Assembly (NCBI GenBank): GCA_002104945.1
Contig: MCFH01000014.1
Coordinates: 1-64,000, forward strand
Direction of reading: 5' to 3'
Source of the DNA: Piromyces finnis
Taxonomy: Eukaryota > Neocallimastigomycota > Neocallimastigomycetes > Neocallimastigales > Neocallimastigaceae
Length of the DNA: 64,000 nt
The position numbers were made by a program, and so were the translations under genes. This document shows, piece by piece, positions 43,720 through 53,712 of the stretch (positions are counted from its first letter, which is position 1; the number at the start of each line of letters is the position of its first letter). Under the pieces are notes generated by a model. That model saw only the letters and a list, made by a program, of their open reading frames with translations. It was not told where the DNA came from and did no database searches.

Positions 43720-46700
43720 ATGCCCCCCTAAGGAGAAAACCTAGGTAGGGTTTTGGACACTAACCATGAATTCCTGGTAGCATTTATCTTGAAATTCCTT
43801 GAGTAGCTTATCATAGTGGGAGTTCTTGTCAATGATATCAGCATCAACCCACTCTTGCCTAAAGTCACTAAAGGTAGCTAAGTATTGGTAGTTATCCTTC
43901 TTTCTTCTAGCATTCATGATTTTGATGATTTTCTGGTAGCCCACTGGTGCAGGTGTTAGTTCTTCAGGTTTGTTATGGTATGGTTCAAGTTCACTGATAT
44001 GAAACACTGGGTAGACGTTGGGGAAAGGTGACTTGCTGATATCCAACCGGTAGTTAAGCTTGCTTTCATCAATTCCAATAACCTTGAAGGGACCGTACTT
44101 TCTTGCTTGTAGCTTGTAGAAGGGAAGAGGGTTGTAATTTTCTGGTTTTCTTAACCACACCAAATCCATGAGCCTAATTTTAGGGTAGTTAAGTTCTCTT
44201 CTATGGTCCAAGTGGTCTAAGAACCGTGTTCTTGATATGTCCAGCATATGCTTTAAGTTACCTAAGTTGTGAGCGAAGCTATCTAATACAGGAGCTTCGC
44301 CAAGGGAGTGGACAAGTTCTGAATCTTGAGGGTTCATATGTACCTGGTAGTTATACAAGGCTAGGAATGGGGACTGCTTAGTAGAACTGTGCACTGCATT
44401 ATTATAACAGAACTCAGCTAAGTACAAGTACTTCAACCATTCGTCGTCATCAAAGGTCTTCACAAAGCATCTAAGGTACATACTTACGTAGGAGTTGTTA
44501 CGTTCTACCTGACCAACTGTTTCATGATGGCCAGTAGTAGCAAGGTTTACTTCTACGCCAAAGAACCCCATAATGTCCTTCCACAACTTACTAGTGAACT
44601 GGACACCACGATCCGTAGTAACCGATTTGGGACAACCATGTAACTTGAATACATGTTGTAAGTATGCTAAGGCTGTTTCTTTAGCAGTAGGCATACTCCT
44701 AAAACCCACTAAGTGTATCATCTTGGTTAACTTATCGCTACAAACCATGATACAACCTCTTCTAGTGACTTCTGGAGGTTCTGAGGGACTACTACCTGGT
44801 TTTCTGCGTTCCTTAATAGGTAGGTCCGTCAGGAAGTCAATTTCTACTTCTTGCCAAGGTAAGTCTGCAACTTTTACCCTAGCAGCGCTACCGTACGGCT
44901 TGTGTCTGTTGTCCTTTTGGGTACAACATATGGTACAAGCTTTAATATAACCCGCAATGTCATCCTTCATTTTTGGCCAGTAATAGTTTCTGGCTATCAG
45001 GTCGTAAGTCTTATCCTTTCCTAAGTGACCCGCTGTTTCACTATCATGGTTAAGTTTTATGATTGTTTCCCTTAACACCTTTGGTACATATGTACGTTCT
45101 GGTGCATCCTTCCTAACAATCAACCCATTAACCATCAACCACTTCTTTTTGATGAGCTTGTGGCCTCTTTTTGCGTCAAGACCATCTCTAATTTCCCTAG
45201 CAAGCTCATCCGTGTTGTAAGCTTGTTTCAATTCTCCCACAAAGCTTACTTCTAACACCGCATAGCACTCTTCTTCCACGGGTGGAAATTCTTTTACCTG
45301 TTCAGGTCGAAGGAGGCTAGCTTTTTCCATCTCCAGTTGTACCTGTTCTGGAGATACCATTCTTGATAGGATATCGGCTCTACCATTCATTTTTCCTGGC
45401 CGATATATTATTTCGAAGTTGTATGCAGCAAACAGCTCTTGCCATCTTGCCTGTCTTGCTGTCAACAACTGTGGTTTTGTGGCGAACAGGAGATTCCTAT
45501 GGTCACTATATACTAGGACCTTATGTTTCGCACCCATCAACAGGTGTCGCCACTCGATGAAAGCATTCCTAATAGCCAACAACTCCTTTTCCGTGATGGA
45601 GTAGTTGATTTCTGCTTTCGTAAGCTTCTTGGAATAGTAATACACAGGGTGTAGTTCATTGTCATCGCCTAGTTGTGATAGTACACCACCCACCGCGTAG
45701 TTACTAGCGTCGCACTCCACTATGAACTGACGGTCATGGTCAGGATATGCTAATACTGGTGGAGACAACAGCATTTCTTTTAACTTCTCGAACGCCTGGA
45801 TGCGTTCTTCATTCCACAGGAACTGTACCTTTTTTGACGTCATAGCATATAACGGCCTTGCTATCTTAGAGAAGTCCTTTATAAACTTCCTATAATAGTT
45901 GCAGAATCCGAGGAATGACTGTAGTTCTTTGAGGTTGGTTGGTTGTGGCCAACTTGCTACAGCTTTTAACTTCTCTGGGTCGGTTTTAATACCATATTTT
46001 CCAACTACATGACCCAGGAATGCAAGTTCTTCCTTGTGGAACTCACACTTCGCTAATTTAGCTACTAGACGATTATCTATTAGCTTTTGTAGGACTCTTT
46101 TTACATGCCCTACATGCTCTTCAAGTGACTTGGAGTAGATGATGATATCATCCAAGTACACTTGACAGCAGTCATTGATTTCCTCTGCCAGCACCGTATT
46201 AATGAACCCTTGGAACGTGGCAGGAGCATTAGTCAACCCAAATGGCATCACTAGATATTCATAATGCCCAAACTTGGTTGAGAATGCCGTCTTGTATTCG
46301 TCACCTTCACGAATACGCACGAGGTTGTAGGCAGACTTCAAATCCAACTTGGAGAAGATAGTCGCGCCTTTCATAGCCTCGAACACTTGACTGATGAGTG
46401 GTAAGGGAAAGGAGTTACGCACTGTTACCTTATTAAGACGCCTATAATCAGTACATAATCGTCTTTCACCACTCTTTTTGGGCACGAATAACACAGGATA
46501 ACCTGCAGGACTCTCTGACTTCCTGATGAAGCCCTTTGCCAGGTTTTCCTCTATATATTCCTTCAATGCTTTTTCCTCTTCTGGATTGAAGGGATATATA
46601 GGCCCTTTATGGAGACTAGCATCCGGCTCCAGGTCGATCTTACAGTCGTAAGGACGGTGTTCTGGTAGCTGGTTAGCTATCTCTTCATTAAATGCTTCTT

Positions 46701-46759
46701 TGAAATTGTGGTAGTACTTCTCCACGATTTCTTCAGGTGTGGGTTGATTTTCGTTTAAG

Positions 46760-47055
46760 TTTTCTTCCTGTACCAACCCTACGTAAATGTGATTTTTCTC
46801 TAAGTTCGACTCTTGTACCAACCCTAATGAAACACAAGTTTTCTCTAAGTTGGATTCAAATGTCAACCCTCCGGAATCACATTTTTTCTCTAAGTCAACA
46901 CTCTGTACCAACCCTACTGAAACGGGATTTTTCTCTAAGTCAGAACTTCGTGTCAACCCTCCGGAAACACATTTTTTCTCTAAGTTAGCACTCTGTACCA
47001 ACCCTACTGAAACACAAGTTTTCTCTAAGTTGGAACTCGATGCCAACCCTCCGGA
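46760..47055 (-). repeat. 45-bp tandem repeat inside C pol
   Basis: Six to seven in-frame 45-bp units coding a 15-residue repeat around NLEK and GLVQ/GLTR, between protease and RT. Two subtypes alternate, suggesting growth by 90-bp steps. Confidence 0.85.
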
Positions 47056-47598
47056 ACTTCCGTTTCTGGTTTCCTTTGTAGCCTTGTGGCTACCATTACC
47101 CACGATTTCGGCTTCTATGTTTTCCGCAGTTACAGTTACCAGAGGCCTTCTTGCTTTTGCATTAGTAACTGTAGTTATGGGACTTAATTGAGTACAGTAG
47201 TAGATATCGCCACCATTTACACCATAACTGTTGGTATGTCCTTTATCCTTATCATTATCTACCACGAAGTACCTCACTTGTGCATCTTTATCATAACCTC
47301 TGTAGATAAAGTGCTCATCCATGAAGCCCAGTCCCACAATGATCATCTCCGGCATGTTGTCGGATAGGTGACAACTTGTGTTGAAGCAGTATGGTTTAGC
47401 TTCTTGTTCGCCAGATGGAGTTAACCATAACTTCAACTGCAAGTCATCTGAGAACTGCTTTAACTCGATATCTCCATTCACAGTTCTGAATATGGCTGGT
47501 TTGTCCACTACTTTTAACCCGAGCTTCTTTGCCAAATTTGGGTGAATGAGGTTTGTAGTGGAACCAGTATCATACAAGACTTCTACCCTTTTTATATC

Positions 47599-48007
47599 TG
47601 TAACGAATCATAGAAATTAGTAACCTGTCTTAGTGGTTAGTAACTAAGACCTTGGTTTGAACTACTCGAGTTCGAAACCTCATTAATATCTTTTTTTTAA
47701 TTATTAAAATATTTTATAACGAAATTTTACCAAAGAAGATAATTTCTGATTGGCTTAAAAAATTAAGTTGTAAAATTTTTATAAATTTACTTTTAAAAAC
47801 ATTTATATAAATACGAGTGAAATTTCTCAAAAAATTATTTGGAATTCGAGTTTTTATTAACAAAGAAATTTTATAATAAAAATAAAATTATTAAACACTA
47901 ACCTGTTATAATTTTGTTAAGTGTTCAATAATAAAATTTTTATTTGCTTTTATTATTTTCCTTTTTATATATTTGTGTTTTTATTTATTGAACATTAGTT
48001 CTTTACA
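47599..48007 (+). mobile_element. 5' LTR of A1
   Basis: 409 bp, TGTAACGAATCATAG...TAGTTCTTTACA, with a TATA box at 47806-47812. Confidence 0.95.
47806..47858 (+). promoter_or_regulatory. A1 promoter and self-primer segment
   Basis: TATAAAT at 47806-47812 and GAGTTTTTATT at 47848-47858, 42 bases from the TATA start. The 11-mer is the complement of 48007-48017. Confidence 0.65.
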
Positions 48008-48017
48008 ATAAAAACTC
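48007..48017 (+). promoter_or_regulatory. A1 primer-binding site, self-priming type
   Basis: AATAAAAACTC at the LTR/leader junction; perfect complement of 47848-47858. No TGG start. Confidence 0.65.
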
Positions 48018-48300
48018 CTAAAATATATAATAACACCTTAGTGTTTAAAAAAGGAAGAATTTTTAATTTATTAAAAAATTAAGTAAGTCAGTGAAGCTTA
48101 TTTTAACAATAAGGGTACTGAAAACAAAAGTAAAACCCACAGTTATTATAAGGGGAGCGCCAGGACGCTTAATTTAATAATAAAGAAAAAATTCATTTTC
48201 TAATAAAACGTTTTCTACTTTTAATAAATAAAATTAAATTTTATTTATTATTTTTGAAAAAATATTAAAATAACAAAGAAGTTAGGATTCAATACCTCCC

Positions 48301-48543
48301 TTAGCGTGGATAGTTGGACACCTATACGTAATACTTTGTTGTTTAGATATTATTAATAATCGGGGAATTAAACCTATTTTTTTCTTTCCGCTTAATTAAG
48401 TGACAATAAAGAAACTAATACCGTTAATTCCTTTTATTGAAAATTTTCATTTCCAATATTAACAATTGATAATATCTACGTTATCAACAAAGAGCTACAA
48501 GGGACCTAGTATTGAATACTAATAAAATTAAATATTTGATGGT
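48301..48543 (+). other. Conserved leader block shared by A and F
   Basis: 243 nt aligning with 20152-20394 in F and 16678-16925 in A2. Its 3' part could fold: CAAAGAG (48487 on) with CTCTTTG about 75 nt downstream, GGACC with GGTCC, and TAGTATT with AATACTA. Confidence 0.75.
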
Positions 48544-48703
48544 CCAATACTATTTAATTTGACTCTTTGTCTATATTTAAAATATTTTAATCAATAAATA
48601 ATAATAAAGATTTAATTTTTTTTTCTTTCTTAATTTCTTCAAACATAACTTTATCTTATTTACATAATTTTTATTTTCAAACAATTATATTTTTTTAATT
48701 TTA

Positions 48704-51700
48704 ATGGAAGGACAAATATTTGATAACGCCTCACTAAAAGACGGTTTCGCAGGAGACAGAAAATATCTCAAAGGTTTCTTAGCCAAAATAGAACTTGTTT
48801 TTCTCCTTTATCCCGAAAGATATCAAGATGAAGAGAGCAAGGTTATCTACCTGATTTCTCGCCTTTATGGAAATGCATTAAATTGGGCCGCTACGCTTAT
48901 TGACAACCATGATCCATGTCTGACCAACTACCAAGCATTCAAGGAAAGACTAAAGGCATTCTACGGGAACAATGATGCAGTCTACGTAGCCAATCAAATG
49001 CTACGTACTCTCAAGCAACATCGTTTGGGCGGCATCAGAGGATACATCCTTGAATTTAACAAATACTCTGATGAATCTAACTGGAATGAAGAGGCTAAGA
49101 TGGATGCTTTTATCGCTGGGCTCAACCAAGAAGTTGCAATGAAGATATTAGAGATGTTCCCAGGACCAAGAGATTTGTTTTCCCTCCAAACTATTGCAGC
49201 TAGAATAGACTCCAGACTTGCTACCAGGGGATTATTTTTTGACAAAAATACTAAGGGACCAAGTTCTAATTCCAGCAATGGCTCCAGAAAGGCTTCCACA
49301 AATCTAAAAGAACATCCCAAGAAGAAAAGATACTTTGGTCCGTTATCCAAGGAAGAAAAAGAAAGAAGAAGTAAGGAAAACTTATGTGTCTATTGTGGAT
49401 CTCCAGGACACCAACTGAAAGATTGTCATAAGAGAAGAAATAAAAACTCAGCATTCGAATCTTTAGTTTCTCTACAAAATAATTCTACCAATTCCAAGAA
49501 AAATCAACAAGATAGGGTAACCTCAAATTTTAAATTATCGTTTGAACTAGACACAAAAATTCTTATAGACTCCGGTTCTACACTTAATCTAATAGATGTC
49601 GACTATTGCAACGATCACAATATTCCCTACCACTATGAAGAAGATTTACCCAACGTATTCGGTATTGGTGGTAGCCAAAAACTGTTCGGAGTTACTCCAC
49701 TTCTTAATCTTCGCTACATGGATCACCTATGCCGTACTGTCTTTTACGTTACTGATCTACCTGTATATCCTTGTATTCTAGGTCTACGTTGGCTTAAGGA
49801 ACATAATCCAAGTATTGACTTTGAAAATAATAAATTATCCTTTGGTTCTTCATATTGCTTGGATCATTGTATGACTCTCCCTTCGAATGTTCCCGAATTC
49901 CATCAGGAAACTTCTGTTTTTTCTACTGATTGCAATAACTCTTCTTCCGTTTCTTTGCCTATTTTTATTGACAAACCTAAATCTTCTTTTTCAAATTCTA
50001 AGTTATCTCATTCTCGTAATCCCAAAGAAAATCGTTCTAAATCTGTCTTAATTAACAATGAATCTGTTAACGATCCTTTATCACAAGAGACTTGTACTGT
50101 CATGGCTTCTAATATATCTCTTTCTAAAGTTGATTCTTGTTCACCAAAAAACTCTTTTAAAGACTCAAATCCTACTACTAAACTTCCGAAGGAATTAGAA
50201 TCATATATGGACGTCTTTAGCGAATCTTCTGCTGCTCAATTACCACCTCATCGTCCTTATGATTGCCAAATAAACCTAATCGAAAATGCCAAGCTATTTT
50301 ATGGACCAATCTACCCACTAACAGACGAAGAAACAAGAGTTTTGAAGGATTATATCGATGAAAACCTCAAAAAGGGTTTCATTAGGAAATCCAAATCTCC
50401 TGCTGGTGCGCCTGTACTTTTCGTTCCTAAAAAGAATGGTGAACTCCGTCTTTGTCAAGATTATAGGGAACTCAACAAAATTACCATTAGAGATTCCTAT
50501 CCTCTACCTCTGATTCAAGATATGCTAGAGCATCTTGGTAAAGCGAAAATCTTCTCAAAATTGGATTTACGATCAGCATATAATTTGGTCCGAATCAAAA
50601 AGGGTGATGAATATAAAACAGCTTTCACCTGCAAATTCGGCCACTTTGAATACCTGGTAATGCCATTCGGACTGAAAAACGCCCCGGCTGTTTTTCAGCA
50701 TTTTATCAATGATGTTCTGGAAAATATTCTAGGGATTTTTGTTTATTCATATATTGACGATTTAATTATTTTTTCTGAAAACCATAAATCCCACATTAAG
50801 CACGTTATCGAAGTCCTGGATCGCTTAAGAAATGCTGGTCTTTATGCTAAGCTTGAAAAGTGTGAATTCTTTGTTTCCTCTATTGATTTCCTTGGTCATC
50901 GGATATCCTCTGAAGGTATACATATGGACCCCAATAAAGTTTCTGCTATTATTAATTGGCCAGTTCCGTCCAGTGTCAAGGAAGTTCAATCTTTTATTGG
51001 CCTAGCCAACTACTATCGTCGGTTTATTCCTAATTTTGCCAAAGTTGCACAACCCCTTCACAGACTACTTCGTAAAAACGTTAAATTTGATTTTTCCTCT
51101 GAAGCTCTTGATGCATTTAATACCATTAAATCATTAATTTCATCTGCTCCCATCCTGTCTCACCCAAATCGTGATCTTCCCTTTATTGTTGAAACCGACT
51201 CTAGCAACTTTGCTATAGGAGCAGTTCTGTCTCAAAAATCTCCTGATGATAAAATGATCCATCCTGTCGCTTTCTATTCAAGATCTCTTACTTCCGCTGA
51301 AAGAAACTATCCTATATACGATAAAGAACTTTTAGCTATTGTTAATGCTCTTGAAACTTGGCGACATTTTCTCAAAGGTGCTTTAACCCCGTTTACTATT
51401 TATTCAGATCATCGAAACTTACTATATCAAAAGAAACCGGAAAAAATGTCACAACGTCTTGTTCGTTGGGCCCTTTTCCTTTCCGAATTTAACTTTAAAA
51501 TTCTCTACCGCTCTGGTTCATCTAATGGTAAACCTGATGCGCTTTCACGAAGACCTGATTATATGGATTCCTCTCTTCCTTCTGATGCTCCTTTTTCGGT
51601 TTTACGCCCTGAGAATTTCTGCGCTTTGATTTGTTCCATTTCTTCTCTTAATGATGAAATATTATCTGAATATGTGAACGACTCTTTTTACATTGACATT

Positions 51701-53068
51701 TGCAATTTTCTTGAAAATAAGAATCTCCCAGCTCCACATCCACAAAGTAATAAATTCTCCCTTAGTAATAGTTTTCTTCTTTTTGATAGTAGAATCTATG
51801 TCCCTTTAAAATGCCGTCCCTCCGTTTTGAAACTCTGTCATGATTCCCCCTCTGCCGGTCATTTTGGTATCCGCAAAACTATTTCTTTGATCTCTCGTGA
51901 CTTTTGGTGGCCATCCATTTCTATTGATGTTAAGAATTATATCCGATCTTGCGAGATTTGTTGCCGCTCCAAGCCTTCTCGTCATAAACCATATGGTTTA
52001 CTTCAACCCCTTGAGATTAGTGACCATCCTTGGGCTTCTATTTCTATGGATTTCATTACTGACCTCCCTCCTTCGGATGGATTTAACACTATTCTTGTTG
52101 TAGTTGACCGCCTTACTAAAATGTGCCACCTCATTCCCTTTAAAGGTATTCCTTCTGCTTCTGATACTGCTTTTGCTTTTTTGAATTATATTTTCAAAAT
52201 TCACGGTCTCCCCTCTGAAATTATTTCCGATAGAGGCGCGCAATTCACTTCGAAATTTTGGAAATCTATTTGTCAATCTTTGGACGTCAATGTTAAATAT
52301 TCTTCACCATATCATCATCAATCCAATGGCCAAACGGAGAGGGTAAACTCCGTTGTTGAACAATATTTAAGATGCTTTTCTAATTATAAAGGAACAAACT
52401 GGATCAACTTTCTTCCATTGGCAGAATTCAGTTACAATAATGCTGTTCAAGACTCAACAAAATTCTCACCATTCTTCCTAAATTATGGTTATCACCCAAA
52501 ATACTCTCCGGTAATTCCTGACCAAACGAATGTTCCAAGAGCTGAAGAGTTTACAAGAGACTTTGAAGACCTAATGGAGAAACTAAAAGAAAACTTAAAG
52601 AAGGCCATCCAAGTTCAAAAGAAATATGCCGACAAGTATAGACAAGAACCTCCGACATTCAAGACTGGTGACAAAGTATGGTTGGATAGCTCCTTGATAA
52701 TTCATAAAGGAAATAAAAAATTTAATCCTAGGAAACTTGGCCCGTTTAGGATAATTAGTAAAATCTCTAATCTCACTTATAAATTAGAATTACCAAAATC
52801 GCTGAAGATTTACCCAATTGTTCATGTTTCAAACCTAGAACCGTATTATGAAGATAGTTTTGGAAGAATCAAAGATCCACCTCCACCTATAATAGTAAAT
52901 GAAGAAGAAGAATACGAAGTAGAAGAAATACTTGATAAAAGAAAGCATTATGGGAAGATTCAATATCTAATAAAATGGAAAGGTTATCCGCTTTCAGAAG
53001 CATCTTGGGAACCTGAAAGTAATTTAAACTGCGATGAACTAATTAAAAACTTTAATAATTCACATTAG
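48704..53068 (+). CDS. A1 Gag-Pol polyprotein with C-terminal chromodomain
   Basis: 1454 residues, single ORF from the first ATG. Gag comes first, then a CCHC knuckle (CVYCGSPGHQLKDC, about residue 227), aspartic protease (LIDSGSTLNLID) and a Ser/Asn-rich linker. RT (MPFGLK at 653, YIDD about 683), RNase H (ETDSSNF, about 790) and integrase follow. The integrase has an HHCC finger (about 1058-1103) and a DDE core ([23 protein letters not shown]). A GPF module and a chromodomain (about 1397-1445; EEILDKRKHYG, LIKWKGY, ASWEPESN) end it. In chromoviruses the chromodomain steers integration to marked chromatin by binding methylated histone tails; here the aromatic residues needed look present. 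All catalytic motifs are intact. Confidence 0.97.
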   Translation: MEGQIFDNASLKDGFAGDRKYLKGFLAKIELVFLLYPERYQDEESKVIYLISRLYGNALNWAATLIDNHDPCLTNYQAFKERLKAFYGNNDAVYVANQMLRTLKQHRLGGIRGYILEFNKYSDESNWNEEAKMDAFIAGLNQEVAMKILEMFPGPRDLFSLQTIAARIDSRLATRGLFFDKNTKGPSSNSSNGSRKASTNLKEHPKKKRYFGPLSKEEKERRSKENLCVYCGSPGHQLKDCHKRRNKNSAFESLVSLQNNSTNSKKNQQDRVTSNFKLSFELDTKILIDSGSTLNLIDVDYCNDHNIPYHYEEDLPNVFGIGGSQKLFGVTPLLNLRYMDHLCRTVFYVTDLPVYPCILGLRWLKEHNPSIDFENNKLSFGSSYCLDHCMTLPSNVPEFHQETSVFSTDCNNSSSVSLPIFIDKPKSSFSNSKLSHSRNPKENRSKSVLINNESVNDPLSQETCTVMASNISLSKVDSCSPKNSFKDSNPTTKLPKELESYMDVFSESSAAQLPPHRPYDCQINLIENAKLFYGPIYPLTDEETRVLKDYIDENLKKGFIRKSKSPAGAPVLFVPKKNGELRLCQDYRELNKITIRDSYPLPLIQDMLEHLGKAKIFSKLDLRSAYNLVRIKKGDEYKTAFTCKFGHFEYLVMPFGLKNAPAVFQHFINDVLENILGIFVYSYIDDLIIFSENHKSHIKHVIEVLDRLRNAGLYAKLEKCEFFVSSIDFLGHRISSEGIHMDPNKVSAIINWPVPSSVKEVQSFIGLANYYRRFIPNFAKVAQPLHRLLRKNVKFDFSSEALDAFNTIKSLISSAPILSHPNRDLPFIVETDSSNFAIGAVLSQKSPDDKMIHPVAFYSRSLTSAERNYPIYDKELLAIVNALETWRHFLKGALTPFTIYSDHRNLLYQKKPEKMSQRLVRWALFLSEFNFKILYRSGSSNGKPDALSRRPDYMDSSLPSDAPFSVLRPENFCALICSISSLNDEILSEYVNDSFYIDICNFLENKNLPAPHPQSNKFSLSNSFLLFDSRIYVPLKCRPSVLKLCHDSPSAGHFGIRKTISLISRDFWWPSISIDVKNYIRSCEICCRSKPSRHKPYGLLQPLEISDHPWASISMDFITDLPPSDGFNTILVVVDRLTKMCHLIPFKGIPSASDTAFAFLNYIFKIHGLPSEIISDRGAQFTSKFWKSICQSLDVNVKYSSPYHHQSNGQTERVNSVVEQYLRCFSNYKGTNWINFLPLAEFSYNNAVQDSTKFSPFFLNYGYHPKYSPVIPDQTNVPRAEEFTRDFEDLMEKLKENLKKAIQVQKKYADKYRQEPPTFKTGDKVWLDSSLIIHKGNKKFNPRKLGPFRIISKISNLTYKLELPKSLKIYPIVHVSNLEPYYEDSFGRIKDPPPPIIVNEEEEYEVEEILDKRKHYGKIQYLIKWKGYPLSEASWEPESNLNCDELIKNFNNSH

Positions 53069-53171
53069 TAATAGTTATTAATTTAAAAAAAAATTAGTAA
53101 TTGATAAGAGAAAAAGAGAATAGAAAATAGAAAATAGAAAATGAAAAAATATATTTATAATTTAATATTCA

Positions 53172-53203
<32 letters not shown>

Positions 53204-53291
53204 TTTTCAAAATGTATTCACTCGTTTCAATTATTTCTTTTATAATAAAGTAACAAATAAATTTAGTTGATTCGTCTGGTATCCGAATCCT

Positions 53292-53303
53292 GGAGGAGGA
53301 CCA
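53292..53303 (+). other. Polypurine tract of A1
   Basis: GGAGGAGGACCA-type tract immediately before the 3' LTR. Confidence 0.8.
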
Positions 53304-53712
53304 TGTAACGAATCATAGAAATTAGTAACCTGTCTTAGTGGTTAGTAACTAAGACCTTGGTTTGAACTACTCGAGTTCGAAACCTCATTAATATCTTTTT
53401 TTTAATTATTAAAATATTTTATAACGAAATTTTACCAAAGAAGATAATTTCTGATTGGCTTAAAAAATTAAGTTGTAAAATTTTTATAAATTTACTTTTA
53501 AAAACATTTATATAAATACGAGTGAAATTTCTCAAAAAATTATTTGGAATTCGAGTTTTTATTAACAAAGAAATTTTATAATAAAAATAAAATTATTAAA
53601 CACTAACCTGTTATAATTTTGTTAAGTGTTCAATAATAAAATTTTTATTTGCTTTTATTATTTTCCTTTTTATATATTTGTGTTTTTATTTATTGAACAT
53701 TAGTTCTTTACA
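53304..53712 (+). mobile_element. 3' LTR of A1
   Basis: 409 bp copy of 47599-48007, followed by ATATC and C gag. Confidence 0.95.

Larger units (their letters stand above)
47599..53712 (+). mobile_element. Chromovirus A1, complete, inserted in C
   Basis: 6114 bp; LTRs 47599-48007 and 53304-53712, both 409 bp and matching by eye. Duplication ATATC at 47594-47598 and 53713-53717. Intact gag-pol, leader and polypurine tract. The best candidate in the window for a currently active element. Confidence 0.97.

Noticed and set aside
46737-47191. Plus-strand ORFs across the 45-bp repeat
   Set aside because: Shadows of the minus-strand repeat in C pol, open because the repeat length is a multiple of three.
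48301-48543. Group I or group II intron, or hammerhead ribozyme
   Set aside because: I could not find the conserved core motifs of these classes; left as an unassigned conserved block.
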